Of a DNA stretch of 64,000 nucleotides, positions 58,394 through 64,000 are shown piece by piece. Below the pieces are notes generated by a model. The model made no database searches and had not been told where the DNA came from. It worked only from the letters and a program-made list of their open reading frames with translations. The position numbers and the translations under genes were made by a program. Each line of letters opens with the position of its first letter. Position 1 is the first letter of the stretch. The stretch is from Coptis chinensis (taxonomy: Eukaryota > Streptophyta > Magnoliopsida > Ranunculales > Ranunculaceae), in assembly GCA_015680905.1 (NCBI GenBank), contig CM027377.1:64749501-64813500 (forward strand), read 5' to 3'.

Positions 58394-58562
58394 AAATAGA
58401 TCTAGGGTGCAATAAAATAGTGACAAGTTTAGAAAATAAATGAACTCACTAGCAGAAAAAGAACAAATTATGAACTAATGCTCGAAATCACATAGGTTGA
58501 GAAACGTCTCTTTGAAAGGTTGATATGTATAGTTTTTTTTTTTCTATTTTTGTTCAATAGCA
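58394..58562 (-). promoter_or_regulatory. 5' flank of the FRS gene, cut by the copia insertion
   Basis: Only about 170 bp of the original upstream region remain next to the gene. The rest of the promoter side is displaced beyond 63942. I see no clear TATA box in the short remainder. Confidence 0.4.
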
Positions 58563-58567
58563 ACAGC

Positions 58568-58791
58568 TAAAGAGAAATAAAAAGAGACTTTGTCTCAAAA
58601 CTGAAAATTAGATTTCTTAACTCATTCCATCTGTATACATTGTCTATTTATACTAAACACTTAACAATGAAAACTAAACTGATTACAGAGAGAGAAATGT
58701 TTGTTACAACTGCCTAACTAACTCAAGCTGACGTGGACTCTTTTCTCATTTTTTCTTGTTTTTCTGAACTGCTATATTCTCTTGCTTATTA
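58568..58791 (-). repeat. 3' LTR of the second copia element
   Basis: It is colinear with the 5' LTR; differences are a few substitutions and a variable T-rich patch near 58740-58765. Confidence 0.93.
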
Positions 58792-59249
58792 GCCTCCCTC
58801 AAGCTAAAGGGAGCTTGCCTCACTGAAAGCTTGTAAATTAGCTCCTGGAAACGAGAAGTGGCCAAACCTTTTGTGAATACGTCTGCAACTTGATCTGCTG
58901 TACAAACATATTTAATTTCAAGAAGTTTAGCAGTAACCAACTCTCTGACATAATGGTAATCAACCTCCAAATGTTTGGTCCTAGCATGAAAAATAGGATT
59001 ACTGGAAAGAGATATAGCAGAGATATTGTCACACCACAACAAAGGAGGATTTAGCAGAGGAATTTTCAGATCATTAAGTAAAATGCAGATCCAATAAATC
59101 TCAGCTGCAGTATGGGCTAAACTTCTGTATTCAGACTCAGTGCTCGATCTAGAGACAGTTGTTTGCTTCTTAGCACTCCAAGAAATAAGATTCTGACCAA
59201 AATAGATGCAAAAGCTAGAAGTTGATCTCCTATCAGTTGGACATCCAGC
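58746..59249 (-). pseudogene. Copia RNase H C-terminal portion
   Basis: This continues the RT frame after a stop near 59250 (AYSDAD-stop-AG, expected Trp). It reads STESEYRSLA, then LLWCDNISAISLSSNPIFHA, KHLEVDYHYVRE and ADVFTKGL, the normal end of a copia polyprotein. Confidence 0.85.
58792..58800 (-). other. Polypurine tract of the second copia element
   Basis: On the minus strand it reads GAGGGAGGC directly before the 3' LTR start. Confidence 0.75.
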
Positions 59250-60860
59250 CTAATCAGCATCAGAATAGGCAGTAATGGCAGTAGAACTTTTTGTGAAAAA
59301 TAAGCCTTTATCAATTGTACCCTTGAGATATCTGAGAAGTCTTTTTACTGCAATCATATGATTTGTAGTGGGAGCATGCATGTATTGACAAATTTGATTT
59401 ACAGAAAAGGAGATATCAGGTCTAGTCCATGTAAGATATTGTAAACCACCCACAATCGATCTGTATTCAGAAGGATCAGAAAGAGGAGAACCACTGTAAG
59501 GATCTAACTTGACCGAAGTAGAACATGGAGTTGAGCAAGGTTTTGCATCAGCCATCTTTGCTCTCTGTAGAAGATCATACGTGTACTTAGTCTGAGAAAG
59601 AAATAGACCAGTAGAATTTCTCTTAACCTCCATGCCTAGGAAAAAATTAAGAGAACCAAGATCCTTCATGGCAAAACTTGTGCTAAGTTGTTGAATGAGA
59701 GAGTTGCAATATAAAGTGGAATTGCTTGTGACCAGAATATCATCAACATAGACTAGAATGTATGTAGTAATGCTATCCTTTATTCTTATAAATAAGGAAG
59801 GATCAGCTTTGGACAAAACAAAACCAAGAGAAAGAAGAGCATGCACTAGAGCTTCATACCAAGCTCTAGGAGCTTGTTTCAGACCATACAATGATTTTTG
59901 AAGCTTGCAAACATAATTTGGCTTTTCTGCATCAACAAAACCTTTGGGTTGCACCATATATACCTCTTCTTTAAGATGCCCATGTAAGAATGCATTGGAG
60001 ACATCTAACTGTTTGATATTCCAATCATTTTGAACAACTATAGACAATATCATTCTTATGGTAGAGGGCTTCGCCACAGGACTGAAAGTTTCAGTGTAGT
60101 TAACACCAAGTTGTTGACTGAACCCTTTTGCAACAAGCCTAGCTTTAAACTTGTCTAAGCTACCATCTGCTTTCTGCTTTAGTCTAAAAACCCACTTGTT
60201 GTCAACAAGATTTTGCATAGGATCTGGAGGTACCAGAATCCAGGTTTTGGTCTGTAATAAAGCATTATATTCATCAGCCATATCTGACCTCCAGTTAGGA
60301 TCTTTAACTGCTTGATTGAATGTTGTCGGAGTAGGTGGTAAGTTTTGTAGTGTTGAGGAAAGAGCAATAGGTAATGGATGTTTTGTGGCCATGTGAGCTT
60401 TTGGTTTCGAAATGCCATTCTTTAACCTAGTTTGCATTTTGTGAGCATTTGTAGAGAGAGAAATGTCTTGATCAGAATTAGAAGAAGATGATTGGTGAAT
60501 TTCAGGAATGAGAGTGGATAAAGATGGAGGAGATGAATTATGAGTAGAATGAGTAGATGAATCAGTGAACAATAAAGAAGAATGAATATGTTTTGTTTTG
60601 AGAAAAGGATGAAATGAAAGATGATTGTCAGAGTTTGGAGTAGAAGAACTAGCAAATATTTTTGATTTATAAGGAAATTCTGATTCATTAAAGATAACAT
60701 GTCTAGAAACAAACACTCTTCCAGAAATTGGCTCAAGGCACCTATACCCTTTATGATCTAAACTGTAACCAATGAAGACACAATGTTTACTTCTCATGTC
60801 TAATTTATTATGAGAATAGGGTCTAAGCCAAGGAAAGCAGCTGCACCCATAGGTTTTCAA
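59250..60860 (-). pseudogene. Copia reverse transcriptase and RNase H start
   Basis: A 536-codon open frame with KTYGCSCFPWLRPY and FIGYSLDHKGYRCL (integrase end), then NNKWVFRLKQKADGS-like sequence, QLDVSNAFLHGHLKEEVYM, YGLKQAPRAWY, the catalytic YVDDILV, FLGMEV and YLKGTIDKGLFF, ending in AYSDAD. All RT blocks are intact in this frame. It begins after a frameshift within the integrase and ends at a Trp-to-stop change. Confidence 0.9.
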
Positions 60861-61218
60861 AAAAAATATAGTCAGGAGTTTGCTTGAAAAGTTTTTCCCA
60901 AGGACTTAAGTTAAGAAGAGTTTTGGATGGTAGTTTATTGATAAGAAAAGCTGAAGTTTGAACAATTTCCAACCAATAAGAAGTAGGAAGATGGGATTGA
61001 GCTAGAAGAGTTCTTGTCGTCTCTAAAAGGTGTCTGTGTTTTCTTTCAACCACACCATTCTGTTCTGGTGTGTGAGCACAACTGAATTGATGTTTAATAC
61101 CAGATTGTGTTAAGAGGTTTTGAAAAACATAACTGGAAAACTCACCACCACAATCAGACCTTACACATTTAACATGATAATTAAGTTGATGTTCAATAAG
61201 AGTTTTGAACTTGACAAA
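60823..61218 (-). pseudogene. Copia integrase, C-terminal part
   Basis: From 61218 down the minus strand reads FVKFKTLIEHQL, CVRSDCGGEF, HTPEQNGVVERKHRHLLE (catalytic Glu region) and SYWLEIVQTSAFLINKLPS. It is separated from the upstream frame by one stop and from the RT frame by a frameshift near 60850. Confidence 0.85.
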
Positions 61219-62946
61219 TCAAGAGAAGAAATCAGATTTCATAACTAATGGAAAAACCCAACAATATCTTGTATAGTCATCCACAATGGTTACAAAGTAC
61301 CTAAAACCACTTATTGAACATATTGGTGAAGGCCCCCAAAGATCAATATGCAACAGTTGCAATGGATCATATGTGGTAGTATTAGAAACAGAAAAAGGTA
61401 ATTTGTGACTTTTGCCCAATTGGCAATCATTACAAAAAGAAGTAGACTTGCTAGAATTTTGAACAAGAAGATTGTGCTTGCTGAGGACTTGATAAAGTGT
61501 TTGTGAAGAAGGATGGCCCAATCTTTGATGCCAAGTAGAGAAGGAAGCTTTATTACTGAAGAAAGCTGAAGGTGATGAATGAGTGACAGTGTTGAAGGTG
61601 AAAGGATACAGTCCATTGTTAGACTTGCCTTGAGAAAGGATCCTCTGTGTAGTATTGTCCTTAACAATAAAGCCAGCGGAATGAAAGGTGAGTGAACAGT
61701 TATTGTCAGTGACAAATTTGTGTACAGATAGCAGATTATGGGTCATGTGAGGAACATGTAAAATGTTGTGCATATTAAAGCATGCAGAAGAATCAGTAGA
61801 ACACAATGTAGAAGAACCTGTGTTTAGAATGTTCAAACCTTGACCATTGCCTACTCGAACTTTCTCCTTTCCCTTATAGGAAGAATAAGATCCAATATTT
61901 GCTAAATCTGGAGTGATATGACGTGAAGCTCCTGTGTCTGCATACCAGTATGGAGAAGAATTCTGTTGAGGAGCATGTGTAGCATAATAGGCAGCATAAT
62001 TGACTTGAGGAGAGAACTCTGAATTAGATTGAAAATCTGAGCTATTGTTCTGAAACTCTGAGCCATAGTTCTGAAAATCTAATCCATCACAGTAGTTCTG
62101 AGAAACAAAAGAATTGACATCTTCATAAGCATTATAATCATTGAAATCAGTAAAAGAAATGTCTTCAGTAGGGTATTGTGATGAAGATGCATTGTCACTG
62201 ATGCTTGCTAGCATTGCCAATTTGGATGGAGGAATCTTGCCAGCATAAGCATGACTCATTCTATGATGACAATCTATTGCAAGATGTCCTGTTTTGCCAC
62301 AAACTTGACATACTGGTCGATTTCCTTGATGAGCAGAAGAAGCTCCACCTTGAGTGTTATAATTTCCTTGATGTGAAGAAGAAGCTCCACCTTGAAAACT
62401 TGGATTATACTGCTGAAAACCTCCTCTTGTAGGAACAAATTTGCCCTGCTGACCACTATTGTAGTAACTATTGTTACCTCCTCTGAAATTATTTCCACTA
62501 TAATAATTGTTTTGATATCCAGAACCAGACCCTCTGTAATTACCTCTGTTAGGTTGATAACCACCTCGAAATGAACCTTTATTGTACTGAAAATTTCCAT
62601 TGTTAAACCCCCTTGTTGTGTAAAAGGCACGTGAGTTGTCATGAGGCGAGACATTGTTCATATCTTCAAGTGACAACTCCTCACTCAGTAAAAAACCATG
62701 GAGCTCATCAGGAGTTACAGATTGTTGCCTTGTTCTTATAGAAGTAACAAAGGGTTTGTAATCATTTGTTAATCCTCTCAATGTATGAAATACTATATCT
62801 TCATCCTTAACAGTATTTCCAGCAGCAGCTAAAGAATCCGTGACTTGCTTAATATTGTGAAGATACTGAGCTATAGAGAGATTCCCTTTCTTCATATCTT
62901 GAAGCTTTCCCTTTTTGCATAACATGAGCAGTAGTAATAGTTGCAA
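61219..62946 (-). pseudogene. Copia gag, protease and integrase N-terminal part
   Basis: A 575-codon open frame. In order: the gag end (LSIAQYLHNIKQVTDSLA, LRGLTNDYKPFV), a Gly/Asn/Tyr-rich stretch, zinc knuckle CQVCGKTGHLAIDC (about residues 214-227), protease YADTGASRHIT (about 342), pre-integrase TWHQRLGHPSSQTL, CNDCQLGKSHKLPF, and the integrase start LLHIDLWGPSP and VDDYTRYCWVF. It ends at a stop just before FVKFKTLIE. Confidence 0.9.
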
Positions 62947-63702
62947 ATCATTTTTCCAGAGTCATCCATAATTCATGAGATGAATTCATTCCAATAACAT
63001 ATGGTAACACTTCTAGAGACATTGTGGCATTTAGCCATATGAGTAACGTTTGGTCTCTCCAAGATCCATTCAATATAACCGGGGATTAATCGATTTGTGA
63101 AATTTCCTCTAACATCTCTTTAAAACTTATCGGGACGGGTTTTCGTCCAAGAACAATGTTTAGCATATTAGAATTACATAAAATAGGCATAAAGACATTC
63201 TTCCACATGATATAATTCTCTTTATCTAACTTTAAAGGAACAAGATTTCCAATATTCGAAAGGAAAGATTCTCAAACAAACTTACTAATGAAAGTGGTTC
63301 TGCCATTGTGTGATCATGAAAATTCATTGGAATGTTGTTGAACTGATTGCTAGTAGGTATATTTGATTGATGTTGACTCTGATTTTGATTTTGATTATGA
63401 GTATGATCTGTTGATGGTGAAGATGTTCCTTGATTAGGGATTCGCGGTCGATGTAGAAGGTATAGGTGATTGAACAATTCTTGGAGCCATTTGAAGAACA
63501 AAATTCTCAATTTGAGATTGATACTGATGAACTCAGTTAATTTGTGAATGATCAAAGATGAAAAATTGAATAAATTTGATGAATTTTGTATTGAATCAAG
63601 AATTTGGATGAATGGAATTGAAAGATTTGTTGTCAATTTGATCATCAACAATGAAATTAAAAATTTAGGGTTTGGATCGATTTAGATCTCTTATGAGCGA
63701 AT
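62947..63702 (-). pseudogene. Copia gag N-terminal part, broken
   Basis: In changing frames the minus strand reads VPLKLDKENYIMWKN-like and WLNATMSLEVLPYVIGMNSS-like gag sequence. An initial ATG near 63490 (MAPRIVQSPIPS) is soon followed by a stop. The leader between the PBS and this ATG is about 210 bp. Confidence 0.7.
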
Positions 63703-63714
63703 GCTCTGATACCA
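63703..63714 (-). other. Primer-binding site of the second copia element
   Basis: TGGTATCAGAGC on the minus strand, directly against the 5' LTR, is an exact initiator-Met tRNA complement over 12 bases. Confidence 0.95.
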
Positions 63715-63937
63715 TAAAGAGAAATAAAAAGAGACTTTGTCTCAAAACTGAAAATTAGATTTCTTAACTCATTCCGTCTGTATACATTGTCTATTTATAC
63801 TAAACACTTAACAATGAAAACTAAACTGATTATAGAGAGAAAAATGTTTGTTACAACTGCCTAACTAACTCAAGCTGACGTTGACTCTTTCTGCTGTTTT
63901 ACTGTTTTTCTGAACTGCTATATTCTCTTGCTTATTA
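63715..63937 (-). repeat. 5' LTR of the second copia element
   Basis: 223 bp, TA...TA on the coding strand, followed by the ACAGC duplication. Confidence 0.93.
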
Positions 63938-63942
63938 ACAGC

Positions 63943-64000
63943 AACACAAATGAGTTTCAATTCTCGAGAGAGAAAGGGATGACGTAAATGACGACAGCAT
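63943..64000. other. Displaced upstream flank of the FRS gene
   Basis: This is the sequence that adjoined 58567 before the copia insertion. It is too short to interpret. Confidence 0.6.

Larger units (their letters stand above)
58568..63937 (-). mobile_element. Ty1/copia element, nearly complete, TSD ACAGC
   Basis: It is 5370 bp long and runs on the minus strand. ACAGC flanks it at 58563-58567 and 63938-63942. LTRs of 224 and 223 bp bound gag, protease, integrase, RT and RNase H in copia order. The primer-binding site TGGTATCAGAGC abuts the 5' LTR and a GAGGGAGG polypurine tract precedes the 3' LTR. The LTR termini are TA...TA on the coding strand, not TG...CA. It carries a few stops and frameshifts (gag start, integrase near 61219 and 60850, RNase H near 59250), so it is young but no longer autonomous. 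The protease and RNase H style suggest an Ale/Retrofit-type lineage, which I cannot confirm. Confidence 0.92.

Overview
The window looks like nuclear DNA of a flowering plant, probably a eudicot; I cannot name the species. The reasons are spliced genes with GT..AG introns, nested Ty1/copia and Ty3/gypsy LTR elements, many LINE fragments, and the plant gene families XRN, FAR1-related (FRS) and TFIIB. Almost everything else is transposon sequence of different ages.

1-24 kb is a pile of nested retroelements. A 3.6 kb solo LTR (307-3944, target duplication CTGAT) splits an old transposon-type reading frame. Next is a decayed minus-strand copia element of TNT1/Tork type (4672 to about 20699). Three elements were inserted into it. 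A 1 kb MITE-like element with CCA repeats sits in its reverse transcriptase (6285-7291). An 8.4 kb gypsy element with gag and protease relics but no recognisable polymerase sits in its integrase (8834-17212, duplication GCTTT). A 1.5 kb gypsy solo LTR sits in its 5' LTR (19214-20689, duplication TATGG). A 5'-truncated LINE (20700-22503) and another gypsy LTR fragment (22506-23986) complete the pile. A decayed spliced gene fragment on the minus strand lies at about 24.3-25.3 kb.

25.4-51.06 kb is one intact host gene on the plus strand, a 5'-3' exoribonuclease of the XRN2/3/4 family. I rebuilt 23 exons whose phases all agree, giving a 1135-residue frame with no internal stop. It keeps the acidic active-site residues, lacks the CCHC zinc knuckle usual in plant XRNs, and ends in a lysine-rich tail made of five degenerate repeats. 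Its 22 introns total about 22 kb. They hold LINE pieces (one LINE nested in another), a tRNA-derived SINE, a hAT-type element with an 8-bp duplication carrying two foldback MITEs, and a G-quadruplex motif.

51-58.5 kb holds an AT-rich foldback with a perfect 40-bp inverted repeat, a broken TFIIB fragment on the plus strand (54551-54856), and a minus-strand FAR1-related gene (55783-58172, possibly from 58393). The FRS gene is complete in domain layout but has two nonsense codons and probably an N-terminal frameshift.

58.57-63.94 kb is a second copia element on the minus strand, nearly whole, with 224/223-bp LTRs and a clean ACAGC duplication. It was inserted just upstream of the FRS gene. Its LTRs end in TA..TA rather than TG..CA.

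The strongest candidate for something not well described is the XRN paralogue without a zinc knuckle and with a repeat tail. The rest is mainly of interest as a datable nesting record.
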